Below, piece by piece: positions 18,238-29,765 of a stretch of 64,000 nt of DNA (within the stretch, counting starts at the first letter, position 1; every line of letters begins with the position of its first letter). Both the position numbers and the translations under genes were made by a program. Source of the DNA: Pandoraea pnomenusa (GTDB lineage Bacteria; Pseudomonadota; Gammaproteobacteria; Burkholderiales; Burkholderiaceae); contig NZ_CP009553.3 of NCBI RefSeq assembly GCF_000767615.3, positions 2,232,001 to 2,296,000 of the forward strand, written 5' to 3'. The notes under the pieces were generated by a model. It saw nothing but the letters and a program-made list of their open reading frames with translations. It ran no database searches and was not told the DNA's origin.

Positions 18238-20103
18238 TCAGTACACGTCGCGCTGGTAGCGCTTCTCGCGCTGCAATGTCTTCACATACTCGGCCGCGGC
18301 GTCGGGTGCGAGGCCGCCGTGCTCCGCGACGATGTCCACGAGCGCGGTGTTCACGTCGCGGGCCATTTGATCGGCGTCGCCGCACACGTACAGGTGTGCG
18401 CCTTCCTGAAGCCACGCATACAGCGCCTTGCCTTGTTCGCGCATGCGATGCTGGACGTAGACCTTGTCTTCGGTGTCGCGCGAGAACGCCAGGTCGATGC
18501 GGGTGAGCGCGCCGTCCTTCACATAGCGCTGCCATTCGCGCTGATACAGGAAGTCGGTACGGAAGTTGCGGTCGCCGAAGAAGAGCCAGTTCCTGCCCGG
18601 CGCATCGAGTGCCTGCCGTTCCTCGACGAAGGCGCGAAATGGCGCAATGCCGGTGCCCGGGCCGATCATGATCACCGGTGCGTTGCTGTCCGCAGGCAGC
18701 TTGAAGTTGCGGTTTGCCTCGATATACACCGGCACCGACTCGCCTTCGCGCGCGACGTCGGCCAGATAGGTCGACGCCACGCCGCGACGCGCACGGCCAT
18801 GACTCTCGAAGCGCACGGCGCCCACGGTAATGTGGACCGCTTCCGGGTTGGCGGCAAGACTCGACGCAATCGAATACAGACGCGGCTGGAGCGTGCGCAG
18901 CGTGCCGACGAATTCGGCGGCCTTGACCTTGCGCGCCGGGAACTGACGCACGACGTCGAGCACGTCGCGGCCGTGGAGATACTCCCGCAACGCCGTTTCG
19001 TTGCCCGCCGCGAGCAAGGTCTTCAATTCGCTCGATTCAGCCAGCGCGGCATACTTCTCGAGGAAGGCGCGCGAGAGCGTGGTGATGTCGTACGCGCCCA
19101 GGAACGCGTCGCGCAGCGACAGCGTGCTGTCCTGCGTGGTGGTCGTGGCCTGCGGATCGAGCGCGAGCGTGTCGATGAGTTCGTCGACCAGCGCCGCGTC
19201 GTTCTTGACCACCACACCAAGCGCGTCGCCCGGCTCATAGGTCAGGCCCGAGCCTTCGAGCGACAGTTCGATGTGGTGCACTTCCTTGGACGAGCCGCGA
19301 CCCGAGAGTGTGATGTTCTCGATGACGCCGGCGTCGAACGGGTGCTTGCGACTGTACTGACTGGCCGCCGCGCCGGTGGAGGACGTAGCGCTCCCACCCA
19401 GGGCGGCGAACGTGAAGGTGTCGATGAGCGATGCGGCGCTCGCATTGCCGCCCGTCGTTACCGTCGCCCCTGCGGTACCGGCGGGCGCGGCCACGCGCGA
19501 GAGCGCCTCCACCGCGTCTTCGATCCAGCGCTCGGCCGGAGCGTCATAGTCGACGTCGCTGTCGACGCGCGGCACGAGACGCTCCGCGCCGAGTGCCGCG
19601 AGTCGGGCGTCGAAGTCCTTGCCGGCCTGGCAGAACTTCTCGTAGCTCGAATCGCCCAGGCCGAGCACGGCGAAGCGCGTACCCGCGAGCCTGGGGGCCT
19701 TCTCGCCGTGGAGGAATTCGTAGAAATCGCGCGCGTCGTCGGGCGGTTCGCCCTCGCCCTGCGTGGAGACCGCCACGAGCAACAGCTTGTCGTTCTTCAG
19801 GCGCGAGGCCTTGTAGTCGCCCATCGCGAACAGATCGACCTTGAAGCCGGCGGCAACGGCGCGCGCCTTGGCTTGCTCCGCCACTTCCTGCGCGTGGCCG
19901 GTCTGGGAACCGTAAAGGATGGTCAGCGCTGGTGCGGTGGCGCCGGTATTGGCCGGCGTGGCAGCAGGCGCGCCGGCCTGGCGCACCGAGTGATTGATGC
20001 CCGCCAGAAAGCCCCGCACCCAGGCGAGTTGCTCGGTGGAGAGTCCGTCGACCAGTTGGCTGAGCAACTGGGCCTGCTGGGAGGAAAGGGGCGTCTCTTG
20101 CAT
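18238..20103 (-). CDS. cysJ: Sulfite reductase (NADPH) flavoprotein alpha-component
   Basis: Diflavin reductase of 621 residues, passing electrons from NADPH through FAD and FMN to CysI. In order: an N-terminal leader, a flavodoxin (FMN) domain with ILYGSQTGHAQEVAEQ and STQGEGEPPDDA, a linker rich in Ala/Thr/Ser, the FAD domain with RLYSIASS and GVASTYL, and the NADPH domain with MIGPGTGIAPFRAF and YVCGDADQMARDV, ending in the usual aromatic C-terminus (DVY). First gene of cysJI. An AT-rich putative regulatory region lies just upstream. Confidence 0.95.
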   Translation of the reverse strand: MQETPLSSQQAQLLSQLVDGLSTEQLAWVRGFLAGINHSVRQAGAPAATPANTGATAPALTILYGSQTGHAQEVAEQAKARAVAAGFKVDLFAMGDYKASRLKNDKLLLVAVSTQGEGEPPDDARDFYEFLHGEKAPRLAGTRFAVLGLGDSSYEKFCQAGKDFDARLAALGAERLVPRVDSDVDYDAPAERWIEDAVEALSRVAAPAGTAGATVTTGGNASAASLIDTFTFAALGGSATSSTGAAASQYSRKHPFDAGVIENITLSGRGSSKEVHHIELSLEGSGLTYEPGDALGVVVKNDAALVDELIDTLALDPQATTTTQDSTLSLRDAFLGAYDITTLSRAFLEKYAALAESSELKTLLAAGNETALREYLHGRDVLDVVRQFPARKVKAAEFVGTLRTLQPRLYSIASSLAANPEAVHITVGAVRFESHGRARRGVASTYLADVAREGESVPVYIEANRNFKLPADSNAPVIMIGPGTGIAPFRAFVEERQALDAPGRNWLFFGDRNFRTDFLYQREWQRYVKDGALTRIDLAFSRDTEDKVYVQHRMREQGKALYAWLQEGAHLYVCGDADQMARDVNTALVDIVAEHGGLAPDAAAEYVKTLQREKRYQRDVY

Positions 20104-20216
20104 GTCGTGCTTGGCTCCAGGGGCCGGATCAGCATGGGGGCCAGGGCGGGTCGATCCCGCCAGGCCACCCCCAGATGGACCGGCAAGGGGATACGCAACA
20201 CCTTATCGGCTGGTGC

Positions 20217-20275
20217 TTAGAAATTAAAATAATAAAATTTAATTCTTATATATCTATTTTCCATATAAGCATAAA
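20217..20275 (-). promoter_or_regulatory. AT-rich regulatory region upstream of cysJI
   Basis: About 55 bases that are almost entirely A/T, in sharp contrast to the surrounding sequence. They hold two inverted repeats: AATTAAA/TTTAATT (20222-20228, 20238-20244) and CTTATAT/ATATAAG (20245-20251, 20263-20269). The position, about 115-165 bases before the cysJ start, and the AT-rich character suit a CysB-activated promoter. CysB binding is inferred and was not demonstrated. The rest of 20104-20645 contains no gene that I can support. Confidence 0.5.
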
Positions 20276-20505
20276 GACGGGGCGTCTTGGCGGGCAGGGA
20301 CGGGGGGATGGCAATGTGCGCGATGACGGCATGTTCGCGGTAGGTTCGATGGCAGTGCCGCTCATTGGGGGTCGGATGTGGGCACGATGCGACCATGGCA
20401 AACGGGCGTTCGAACGGGGCCGGGCCGGCGCCGGGGACGCATGCGGCGGGCACGCCGGAAGTCCCCGTGTGACGGCTTTCCGGGGGGATGGCTGTCGGTA
20501 AAACG

Positions 20506-20514
20506 TGCTATGCT
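20506..20514 (+). promoter_or_regulatory. Possible extended -10 promoter of odhA
   Basis: TGCTATGCT is an extended -10 element with no good -35 box. It lies about 135 bases before the odhA start, giving a leader of roughly 125 bases. Confidence 0.3.
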
Positions 20515-20645
20515 CCTCGCCGTGATTGATCAGGTCCTTCCAAGCACCACTTGATTCTCGCAATCCGCTAATCGGTCAGGCCGTGTCGCGGAAGGTTTCG
20601 TAACCCGCTATTTCTCGAGACACTCGTAGAAAAGGTGAGCGCAAA

Positions 20646-23507
20646 ATGAGTTTGATGGAACAATTCCAAGCGAACTCGTATCTCTTCGGCGGCAATGCCC
20701 CCTATGTCGAAGAACTGTACGAGTCGTATCTTGATAATCCGGCGTCCGTGCCGGACAACTGGCGCCAGTATTTCGACGCGCTGCAAAACGTTCCCGCTGT
20801 TGATGGTTCCAACGCCAACGACGTGGCTCACGCCCCGATCGTGGAGTCGTTCGCCCAGCGCGCCAAGGCCAATGCCTTCGTGTCGCACGCCGGCGCATCC
20901 GACCTGGCCGTGGCCCGCAAGCAGGTTCACGTGCAGTCGCTCGTGGCAGCCTACCGATTCCTCGGCGCTCGCTGGGCCAATCTGGACCCGCTCAAGCGTC
21001 AGGAGCGCCCGGCCATTCCGGAACTGGAACCCGCGTTCTACGACCTGACCGAAGCCGACATGGACAGCGTGTACTCGGCCGAGAACACGTACTTCGGTTT
21101 CGAACAGGCCAGCCTGCGCGATCTGCTCAAGGCGCTGCGCGACACGTACTGCGGCTCGATCGGCGCCGAGTACATGTACATCAGCGATCCGGTGCAAAAG
21201 CGCTGGTGGCAGGAGCGTCTGGAGAAGGTGCGTGCAACGCCCAACTTCAGCGCCGACAAGAAGAAGCACATCCTCGAACGTCTCACGGCCGCTGAAGGCC
21301 TCGAGCGTTATCTGCACACCAAGTTCGTCGGCCAGAAGCGCTTCTCGCTCGAAGGCGGCGAATCGTTCATCGTGGCGATGGACGAGCTCGTCCACCACGC
21401 CGGTGCGAAGGGCGTGCAGGAAATCGTGATCGGCATGGCCCACCGCGGCCGTCTGAACGTGCTGGTCAACACCCTCGGCAAGATGCCGTCGGACCTGTTC
21501 GCCGAATTCGAGGGCAAGCACGTCGACGACCTGCCGGCCGGTGACGTGAAGTACCACAAGGGTTTCTCGAGCGACGTCTCGACGGGCGGTGGTCCGGTCC
21601 ACCTGTCGCTGGCGTTCAACCCGTCGCACCTGGAAATCGTGAACCCGGTGGTCGAAGGCTCGGCCAAGGCCCGTATGGACCGTCGCGGCGAAGCCGACGC
21701 GGCCAGCGTGCTGCCGGTGCAAGTGCACGGCGACGCGGCATTCGCCGGTCAGGGCGTCGTGATGGAAACGCTGAACCTCGCGCAAACGCGCGGCTACGGC
21801 ACGCACGGCACGGTGCACATCGTCATCAACAACCAGATCGGCTTCACCACGTCGGATCCGCGTGACGCTCGTTCGACGACGTACTGCTCGGATGTGGTCA
21901 AGATGATCGAAGCGCCGGTGCTGCACGTGAACGGCGACGATCCCGAAGCGGTCGTGCTGGCCATGCAACTGGCCCTCGAATTCCGTCAGGAATTCAAGAA
22001 GGATGCCGTGGTGGACATCGTTTGCTTCCGCAAGCTGGGTCACAACGAGCAGGACACCCCGGCGGTCACGCAGCCGCTGATGTACAAGAAGATCGCCCAG
22101 CACCCGGGCACGCGCGCGCTGTACGCCGAGAAGCTGGTCACGCAAGGCGTGATCTCGGCCGACGAGGGCGACGGCTTCGTCAAGGCCTACCGCAAGGCCA
22201 TGGACGACGGCCATCACACCATCGACCCGGTGCTCTCGAACTACAAGAGCAAGTACGCCGTCGACTGGGTGCCGTTCCTGAACAAGAAGTGGACCGACGC
22301 CGGCGACACCGCCGTGCCGCTCAACGAGCTCAAGCGTCTTGCCGAGCGCATCACCACGATTCCCGCGAACTTCAAGGTTCACCCGCTCGTCGAGAAGGTC
22401 ATCAAGGACCGCGAGAAGATGGGCAAGGGCGAGCAGCCGCTCGACTGGGGCATGGGCGAGCATCTGGCGTTCGCATCGCTGGTCTCGTCGGGCTTCGCCG
22501 TGCGCCTGACCGGTCAGGATTCGGGCCGCGGTACGTTCACGCACCGCCATGCCGTGCTCCACGACCAGAACCGCGAGCGTTGGAACGACGGTACGTACGT
22601 GCCGCTGCAACACGTGGCCGACGGTCAGGCCAACTTCACGGTGATCGACTCGGTGCTGTCCGAAGAGGCCGTGCTGGGCTTCGAATACGGTTACTCCACC
22701 GCCGAGCCGAACACGATGGTGCTGTGGGAAGGCCAGTTCGGTGACTTCGCCAACGGCGCTCAGGTCGTGATCGACCAGTTCATCTCGAGCGGCGAAGTGA
22801 AGTGGGGCCGCGTGTCGGGCCTGACGATGTTGCTGCCGCACGGCTATGAAGGCCAGGGTCCGGAGCACTCGTCCGCACGTATCGAGCGTTACCTGCAACT
22901 GTGCGCCGACACGAACATGCAAGTGGTCCAGCCGACCACGCCGGCACAGATCTTCCACCTGCTGCGTCGTCAGATGATCCGCCAGCTGCGCAAGCCGCTG
23001 ATCGTGTTCACGCCGAAGTCGCTGCTGCGTCACAAGGAAGCCGTGAGCGACCTGTCGGAACTCGCCAAGGGTGGCTTCCAGACGGTCATCGGCGAGACCG
23101 ATGCCTCGATCGACGCCAAGAAGGTCAAGCGTGTCGTTGCCTGCTCGGGTCGCCTCTACTACGACCTGATCGCCCGTCGTCGCGAAGAAAAGTCGAGCGA
23201 TGTCGCGATCGTGCGCGTGGAACAGCTGTATCCGTTCCCGCACAAGGCGTTCGAGAACGAACTGAAGAAGTACGAAAACCTCGCCGAAGTGGTGTGGGCC
23301 CAGGACGAGCCGCAAAACCAGGGTCCGTGGTTCTACATCGAACACCACCTGATTGATGCGATGAGCGCGGGTCAGAAGCTGGCTTACGCGGGTCGCGCGG
23401 CTTCGGCCTCGCCTGCCGTGGGTTACTACGCCAAGCACTACGAACAGCTCAAGTCGCTGCTCGACACCGCGTTCGGTCGCCTCAAGGGCGCGACCGTGAA
23501 GCAGTAA
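20646..23507 (+). CDS. odhA: 2-oxoglutarate dehydrogenase E1 component
   Basis: Thiamine-diphosphate-dependent decarboxylase of 953 residues, the first enzyme of the 2-oxoglutarate dehydrogenase complex in the TCA cycle. The N-terminal motif for E2 binding ([22 protein letters not shown]) is present. It is followed by the transketolase-like core with [25 protein letters not shown] and the ThDP/Mg motif around [16 protein letters not shown]. The C-terminal domain has [21 protein letters not shown] and [23 protein letters not shown] precedes the ATG. Heads an operon with odhB and lpdA. The alternative symbol is sucA. Confidence 0.98.
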   Translation: MSLMEQFQANSYLFGGNAPYVEELYESYLDNPASVPDNWRQYFDALQNVPAVDGSNANDVAHAPIVESFAQRAKANAFVSHAGASDLAVARKQVHVQSLVAAYRFLGARWANLDPLKRQERPAIPELEPAFYDLTEADMDSVYSAENTYFGFEQASLRDLLKALRDTYCGSIGAEYMYISDPVQKRWWQERLEKVRATPNFSADKKKHILERLTAAEGLERYLHTKFVGQKRFSLEGGESFIVAMDELVHHAGAKGVQEIVIGMAHRGRLNVLVNTLGKMPSDLFAEFEGKHVDDLPAGDVKYHKGFSSDVSTGGGPVHLSLAFNPSHLEIVNPVVEGSAKARMDRRGEADAASVLPVQVHGDAAFAGQGVVMETLNLAQTRGYGTHGTVHIVINNQIGFTTSDPRDARSTTYCSDVVKMIEAPVLHVNGDDPEAVVLAMQLALEFRQEFKKDAVVDIVCFRKLGHNEQDTPAVTQPLMYKKIAQHPGTRALYAEKLVTQGVISADEGDGFVKAYRKAMDDGHHTIDPVLSNYKSKYAVDWVPFLNKKWTDAGDTAVPLNELKRLAERITTIPANFKVHPLVEKVIKDREKMGKGEQPLDWGMGEHLAFASLVSSGFAVRLTGQDSGRGTFTHRHAVLHDQNRERWNDGTYVPLQHVADGQANFTVIDSVLSEEAVLGFEYGYSTAEPNTMVLWEGQFGDFANGAQVVIDQFISSGEVKWGRVSGLTMLLPHGYEGQGPEHSSARIERYLQLCADTNMQVVQPTTPAQIFHLLRRQMIRQLRKPLIVFTPKSLLRHKEAVSDLSELAKGGFQTVIGETDASIDAKKVKRVVACSGRLYYDLIARRREEKSSDVAIVRVEQLYPFPHKAFENELKKYENLAEVVWAQDEPQNQGPWFYIEHHLIDAMSAGQKLAYAGRAASASPAVGYYAKHYEQLKSLLDTAFGRLKGATVKQ

Positions 23508-23596
23508 CCGGTCAGGTCTTACAGCGGTCGTCCTCCCCCAGGGACGGCCGCTGCCGTATTTCCGAATTGAACGTTTATCGAATCCAGGATCCAGAA

Positions 23597-24865
23597 ATGG
23601 CCATTGTTGAAGTCAAAGTCCCCCAGTTTTCCGAGTCGGTTTCCGAAGGCACGCTGCTCGACTGGAAGAAGAAAGTCGGCGAAGCTTTCGCACAAGATGA
23701 AACCGTGATCGAAGTCGAGACCGACAAGGTCGTGCTCGAAGTGCCGGCGCCGGCAGCCGGCGTGCTCGTCGAGGTGAGCGCCGCAGCGGGCGATACCGTG
23801 ACGTCCGAGCAGATCATCGCCAAGATCGACACCGAAGCCAAGGCAGGCGCTGCCGCCCCGGTCGCCGCCAAGCCGGCCGAAGCCGCTGCACCGGCCGCCG
23901 CCGCCGCACCGGCCGCTGCCCCCGCGGCCGGCGGCGCGTCGGGTGGCATTGCCAGCCCGGCCGCAGCCAAGGTGCTCGCCGAGAAAAACCTGTCGGCCAC
24001 TGATGTGGCCGGCTCGGGCCGCGACGGCCGCGTGACCAAGGGCGACGCCCTGGCCGCCGGTGCCAAGCCGGCCGCCGCTGCCACGTCGTCGGTTCCGGCG
24101 CCGGCCCCGCGCGCCTCGCTGCCGGCCGTCTCGGCCCCGGTGGGCCGCGACACGTCGCTCGAAGGCCGTCCGGAGCAGCGCGTGCCGATGTCGCGCCTGC
24201 GCGCCCGTATCGCGGAGCGTCTGCTCCAGTCGCAACAGACCAACGCCATTCTGACCACGTTCAACGAGGTCAACATGAAGCCGGTGATGGATCTGCGCAA
24301 CAAGTACAAGGACAAGTTCGAGAAGGAGCACGGCGTGAAGCTGGGCTTCATGTCGTTCTTCGTGAAGGCCGCCGTCCATGCGCTCAAGAAGTACCCGGCC
24401 GTGAACGCCTCGATCGACGGTAACGACATCGTCTATCACGGCTACTTCGACATCGGTATCGCCGTGGGCTCGCCGCGCGGTCTCGTGGTGCCGATCCTGC
24501 GCAATGCCGACCAGATGAGCCTGGCCGATATCGAGAAGAAGATTGCCGAGTACGGCAAGAAGGCTGCCGACGGCAAGCTCTCGATCGAGGAAATGACCGG
24601 CGGTACGTTCTCGATCTCGAACGGTGGGGTGTTCGGCTCGATGCTCTCGACCCCGATCATCAACCCGCCGCAGTCGGCCATCCTGGGCGTGCACGCCACG
24701 AAGGACCGCCCGGTCGTGGAAAACGGCGAGATCGTCATCCGCCCGATGAACTATCTGGCCATGAGCTACGACCACCGTATCATCGACGGCCGCGAAGCCG
24801 TGCTGAGCCTCGTCGCAATGAAGGAAGCGCTGGAAGATCCGGCTCGTCTGCTGCTCGACCTGTAA
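23597..24865 (+). CDS. odhB: Dihydrolipoyllysine-residue succinyltransferase (E2)
   Basis: Core subunit of the 2-oxoglutarate dehydrogenase complex, 422 residues, transferring succinyl from lipoyl-lysine to CoA. A single lipoyl domain carries the modified Lys in [11 protein letters not shown] (about residue 43). It is followed by an Ala/Pro-rich flexible linker, a peripheral subunit-binding domain ([14 protein letters not shown] ... [12 protein letters not shown]), and the catalytic domain ending in the [15 protein letters not shown] signature with the active-site His. AGGA lies seven bases before the ATG at 23597. Second gene of the operon, 89 bases after odhA. Confidence 0.98.
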   Translation: MAIVEVKVPQFSESVSEGTLLDWKKKVGEAFAQDETVIEVETDKVVLEVPAPAAGVLVEVSAAAGDTVTSEQIIAKIDTEAKAGAAAPVAAKPAEAAAPAAAAAPAAAPAAGGASGGIASPAAAKVLAEKNLSATDVAGSGRDGRVTKGDALAAGAKPAAAATSSVPAPAPRASLPAVSAPVGRDTSLEGRPEQRVPMSRLRARIAERLLQSQQTNAILTTFNEVNMKPVMDLRNKYKDKFEKEHGVKLGFMSFFVKAAVHALKKYPAVNASIDGNDIVYHGYFDIGIAVGSPRGLVVPILRNADQMSLADIEKKIAEYGKKAADGKLSIEEMTGGTFSISNGGVFGSMLSTPIINPPQSAILGVHATKDRPVVENGEIVIRPMNYLAMSYDHRIIDGREAVLSLVAMKEALEDPARLLLDL

Positions 24866-24959
24866 GCGTTAGCGCGCACTGCGCGGCGTTGCCCGGCCAT
24901 GCGCAGCGTGGCCGGCGCCCCGCGCCTCCTCCTGCCGTCAACCTTCACTGAGTCTCAAA

Positions 24960-26399
<1,440 letters not shown>

Positions 26400-26422
26400 G
26401 CGGATTCGCGCTGACTTGCAGG

Positions 26423-26456
26423 AACAAAGGCGAGGCGACTCGCCTTTGTTTTTTCC
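26423..26456 (+). terminator. Intrinsic terminator of the odhA-odhB-lpdA operon
   Basis: A 12-bp perfect stem, AACAAAGGCGAG / CTCGCCTTTGTT, capped by a GCGA tetraloop (GNRA type) and followed by six T residues. Confidence 0.93.
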
Positions 26457-26492
26457 CGATGACCCTTGCCCCCCGGCCCGTCGCCGTACCGC

Positions 26493-27590
26493 ATGAACGT
26501 TCGCGAATACTACCAACAAGAGCTCGCCGCGCGCGGCTACAAGCCCGACGAGGCGCAGGAGCGCGCCGTCGATCGTCTGCAACAATGCTACGACGAATGG
26601 GCGGCATACAAGTCCCGTCGCTCGAATACCCTCAAGAAGTGGCTCGTGCATCCGGAACTGCCCAAGGGGGTTTACCTGTGGGGCGGGGTGGGGCGCGGCA
26701 AGAGCTTCCTGATGGACAGCTTCTACTCGGTGGTGCCGCTCCAGCGCAAGACGCGGCTGCACTTTCACGAGTTCATGCGCGAAGTGCACCACCAGTTGCA
26801 GGCGCTTAAGGGCTTGCCCGATCCGCTCGACGAACTGGCCAGGCGCATCGCCAAGCGATACCGCCTGATTTGTTTTGACGAATTTCACGTGTCCGATGTG
26901 GCCGACGCCATGATCCTGCACCGGTTGCTCGCCGAGTTGTTCAAGAACGGGGTGCAGTTCGTGATGACGTCCAACTATCGTCCCGACACGTTGTATCCCG
27001 ACGGTCTGCACCGCGACCGTGTGCTGCCGGCGATCAAATTGCTGGAAGACCGGCTCGACGTGCTCAACGTGGATGCCGGCATCGATTACCGCCGTCGCAC
27101 GCTGGCGCAGGTGCAGGTGTATCACTACCCCCTCGGCAACGAGGCCAACCGTGCGCTGCGCGCGGCGTTCAGCGAGATTGCCGGTGTGCCCGACGAAAGC
27201 CCGCTGCTGCATATCGAGCAACGCGAGCTGAAGGCGCTGCGCCGCGCGGGTGGCGTGGTGTGGTTCGATTTCCATACGCTGTGTGGCGGTCCGCGTTCGC
27301 AGAACGACTATCTTGAACTGGCCAACCGCTTCCACACCGTGGTGCTCTCGGACGTACCTCGCATGACGCCGCGCATGGCGTCGGAGGCGCGACGCTTCAC
27401 GTGGCTCGTCGACGTTTTCTACGACCATAAGGTGAAGCTGCTCATTTCCGCCGAAGTGCCGCCCGAGGCGCTTTACACGGAAGGTACGCTCGCCAACGAG
27501 TTCACGCGCACGGTGTCGCGCCTGGTGGAAATGCAGTCGCGCGAATATCTCGAGGCCCCGCGGCGCGTGGTGGACACTTCGCTGACCTGA
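26493..27590 (+). CDS. zapE: AFG1-like ATPase ZapE (cell division)
   Basis: P-loop ATPase of 365 residues of the AFG1/ZapE family; E. coli ZapE is recruited late to the Z-ring. The Walker A motif is GVYLWGGVGRGKSFLMDSFY, the Walker B region is LICFDEFHVSDVADAMIL, and the sensor-like stretch is MTSNYRPDTLYPDGLHRDR. All are typical. The start at ATG 26493 (MNVREYYQQEL) is the usual family N-terminus; the TTG at 26466 in the same frame is not needed. Placement right after the odh/lpd operon is common in beta-proteobacteria. Confidence 0.95.
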   Translation: MNVREYYQQELAARGYKPDEAQERAVDRLQQCYDEWAAYKSRRSNTLKKWLVHPELPKGVYLWGGVGRGKSFLMDSFYSVVPLQRKTRLHFHEFMREVHHQLQALKGLPDPLDELARRIAKRYRLICFDEFHVSDVADAMILHRLLAELFKNGVQFVMTSNYRPDTLYPDGLHRDRVLPAIKLLEDRLDVLNVDAGIDYRRRTLAQVQVYHYPLGNEANRALRAAFSEIAGVPDESPLLHIEQRELKALRRAGGVVWFDFHTLCGGPRSQNDYLELANRFHTVVLSDVPRMTPRMASEARRFTWLVDVFYDHKVKLLISAEVPPEALYTEGTLANEFTRTVSRLVEMQSREYLEAPRRVVDTSLT

Positions 27591-27663
27591 ACTTCAGGTG
27601 GCGTCGCATCGTTGGCCGACGCCTGCTGGCGGAAACAGGGCGCGACACGGGCTCGGTCAGGCC

Positions 27664-27696
27664 GGGATAAGGCCGCGATAAGGCCTGGATAAGGTC
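27664..27696. repeat. Three tandem 11-bp units (core GATAAGG)
   Basis: Three head-to-tail 11-base units with consensus kGGATAAGGCC (27664-27674, 27675-27685, 27686-27696, the last two with one or two changes). They lie in the space after zapE. No coding role is visible. Confidence 0.6.
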
Positions 27697-27818
27697 GGGA
27701 AGCCCGGGAAGGGCGAGATAAACGCGCAAAAATGCGCCCGATGGGACTGAGGAATCGGTGCCCGATCAGCGCATGTCACGGGGCCGATCTTGTCTGTTCG
27801 ACCCGGGGGTGACCGTCT

Positions 27819-28139
27819 TCAGCGTCCGCCGCGTTGTCGTCCGTTGGGATTGCGTGACGGAGGCGGAGGAGGCGGCGCCGGCGGTTGGCGCTGCTCGCGG
27901 ATATGGTTGTAGATGTCGCCGCGCAGGTCGCCCTGCGGCCGTATTTCCTGAGGCTGCGGGCGCGACGGTCCGGAGCGTGGGCCGCCATGATGATCGCCGC
28001 GACCGTTGGGACGTTCGGCACCCTGTGCGAACCAGCCCTGGAAGAACTGACTGGCCGACGCCGCCTGGGCCGTTGCGCTCATCGCGGCGCCGGCCAGCAT
28101 GACGATACCCATCATCCGGACAAGTCGGGTGTGACGCAT
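27819..28139 (-). CDS. Secreted Pro/Arg-rich small protein, 106 aa
   Basis: N-terminal signal peptide of about 27 residues (MRHTRLVRMMGIVMLAGAAMS then ATAQAA, with cleavage near AQA-A). It is followed by SQFFQGWF and a low-complexity tail rich in Arg, Gly, Pro and Asn with a run of seven Pro. I do not recognise a family. Predicted periplasmic or surface-exposed. The ATG at 28139, with AGGAGGTGGCACC upstream, is a near-perfect Shine-Dalgarno start. It is divergent from the DUF2939 gene, and a phased triple direct repeat lies between the two. Confidence 0.65.
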   Translation of the reverse strand: MRHTRLVRMMGIVMLAGAAMSATAQAASASQFFQGWFAQGAERPNGRGDHHGGPRSGPSRPQPQEIRPQGDLRGDIYNHIREQRQPPAPPPPPPSRNPNGRQRGGR

Positions 28140-28277
28140 GGTGCCACCTCCTTGTCGGTTGGATTGCCGCGCGTCGGACCCGGGTTGCACCAGCCGGCGT
28201 GCGGATGAGAGACATGCAGCATGGGCGACGAACGTTGCGGCTACGCTTCGAGAGTAAAAGGGTGGACGCCCGCGTGC

Positions 28278-28303
28278 TGTAAAGATTTGTAAAGCAATGT
28301 AAG
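28278..28303. promoter_or_regulatory. Triple direct repeat TGTAAAG, 10-bp phased
   Basis: TGTAAAG at 28278-28284 and 28288-28294, and TGTAAG at 28298-28303, start exactly 10 bases apart, placing them on one face of the helix. This is the usual layout of OmpR/PhoB-family response-regulator sites. It lies 63-88 bases before the DUF2939 start and about 140 bases before the leftward secreted-protein gene. The leftward reading of the last copy (TTTACA) could double as a -35 box. Confidence 0.55.
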
Positions 28304-28365
28304 CCGGAGGGTGCGGGCTGGCGTGCGTCCCCTACCATGCGCTGTTTGAACGTCGGAGTCTGGAA

Positions 28366-29025
28366 ATGCGTAAGCTGTCGATCGTCACGACCTGCGTCGT
28401 GACCGTGGTTGTAGTGGTGGGGCTGCTGTTCGGCACACCGTATTACACGCTGTGGCGTGCGCGCGAAGCCGCGAACGCCCGCGATGCCGACACGCTCTCG
28501 TCGTACGTCGATTACCCCGCCGTGCGCGACAGCCTGAAGACGAGCCTGCACGATCAAATGGCGCGTCAGATGGACAAACAGCGCAGCAATCCACTGGGTG
28601 CACTGGCGCTGGCACTTGGCGGTTGGGTGTCAGATCGGGTGGTCGAGGCATTGCTCACGCCCGAGGCCGTTGCCGCGATGCTGCGCGGTGACAGTACCGG
28701 CCTGCCGCCTGCACCAGGCGCTCCGGCCCCGGACCAGGTGGCGCCTCAAGCACCTCCGACATCCCCAGCACCCCAGGCACCCCAGGCACCGCAGCAACCG
28801 TCCGGTACGCCGCCGCCTTCCGACGCGCCGTCCAATGGTGGGGGGCCGCAAGGTGCGGACACCGCCCCGCCGCGAACGACGACGCGCACCGAGTTCCAGG
28901 ATTTCAACCACTTCCTCGTGCACGTGTCGCGCAGCGACCGCCCCGAGCGCGTGGTGACGTTTACGCTCACCCGGCGCAATCTCGTGCAGTGGCGCCTGAG
29001 CGCCATCGCGCTGCCGCCGCTGTAA
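28366..29025 (+). CDS. DUF2939 domain-containing membrane-anchored protein
   Basis: A 219-residue protein with an N-terminal membrane anchor (about residues 5-25) and a periplasmic region. The stretch GTPYYTLWRAREAANARDADTLSSYVDYPAVRDSLKTSL is the DUF2939 signature. Residues about 115-165 form a Pro/Ala/Gln-rich linker built from PQAP-type tripeptide repeats. The C-terminal part (FNHFLVHVSRSDRPERVVTFTLTRRNLVQWRLSAIALP) resembles a small beta-rich domain. Function unknown. It is followed in the same direction by two DUF2147 genes. The upstream triple repeat suggests two-component control. Confidence 0.82.
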   Translation: MRKLSIVTTCVVTVVVVVGLLFGTPYYTLWRAREAANARDADTLSSYVDYPAVRDSLKTSLHDQMARQMDKQRSNPLGALALALGGWVSDRVVEALLTPEAVAAMLRGDSTGLPPAPGAPAPDQVAPQAPPTSPAPQAPQAPQQPSGTPPPSDAPSNGGGPQGADTAPPRTTTRTEFQDFNHFLVHVSRSDRPERVVTFTLTRRNLVQWRLSAIALPPL

Positions 29026-29071
29026 TCGGCGCGGCGCGTTGCACACTCGCAGGAAGATCCCTTTGAAAGCG

Positions 29072-29569
29072 ATGTTGAACGGCATGTTCCGGCGGCGTCT
29101 GCTCGCCGCCGGTTGCCTGCCTGCCTTGTTGAGGCTGTGCGTGCTCTACGCACTAAGCGCGATGAGCGCGACCGTGACACCGGCGTTCGCGGACACGCTT
29201 TCGCCGGTCGGGGTGTGGCGCATCGTCGACGAGACCGGCGACCCGAAGGCGCTGATCGTCATCTCCGAGCGCGACGGCCAGTATGTGGGGACGCTTGTCA
29301 GGAGTCTCGGGCGACGCGATGCGCTCGAGCGTCGCTGTGATGGCTGCACCGACGACCGCAAGGGCAAGAAGCTCCAGGACATGGAGATCATTCGCGGCCT
29401 GCGCAAGGACGGTGACGAATACACCGGAGGGAAGATTCTCGATCCGGACAGCGGCAGCGAATACGGCTGCAAGATCCGCGTGGTGGACGGCGGAAAAAAG
29501 CTCGAAGTTCGAGGTTATTTCGGCATCTCCTTGCTGGGCCGCACACAGACGTGGATTCGCGAGCCTTAG
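29072..29569 (+). CDS. DUF2147 domain-containing exported protein (copy 1)
   Basis: About 165 residues with an N-terminal signal sequence ending near AFA-D. The mature DUF2147 domain starts SPVGVWRIVDE and ends in the conserved GYFGISLLGRTQTWIRE. A C-x-x-C pair (RRCDGCTD) and a later Cys (YGCKI) are conserved with the downstream paralogue. Family function is unknown; its members are periplasmic, beta-sheet-rich proteins. TTG 29063 is an alternative start, since no clear Shine-Dalgarno singles out the ATG at 29072. Confidence 0.85.
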   Translation: MLNGMFRRRLLAAGCLPALLRLCVLYALSAMSATVTPAFADTLSPVGVWRIVDETGDPKALIVISERDGQYVGTLVRSLGRRDALERRCDGCTDDRKGKKLQDMEIIRGLRKDGDEYTGGKILDPDSGSEYGCKIRVVDGGKKLEVRGYFGISLLGRTQTWIREP

Positions 29570-29765
29570 CCGATTTTCCCGGGACATCGATTGACGTGCA
29601 CATAAGCCAGACGTGTGAGCTCAGCTAGAGGACTTCCTCAGCACGACGTCACGCCTTTGGCGTAATCTTCAAAGCGACTCACGTGCGAACCGGTGCATGC
29701 GCCGGGGTGCTCATCGCCAGCGCGAGTCCTACGACAATCAATCCGTATCTGGGAGGATGACAATC

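Noticed and set aside
20568..23438. A 956-codon open frame antisense to odhA
   Set aside because: It mirrors the whole length of a confirmed gene in a GC-rich genome. Its translation is His/Arg/Val-rich with no domain, which is the usual antisense shadow.
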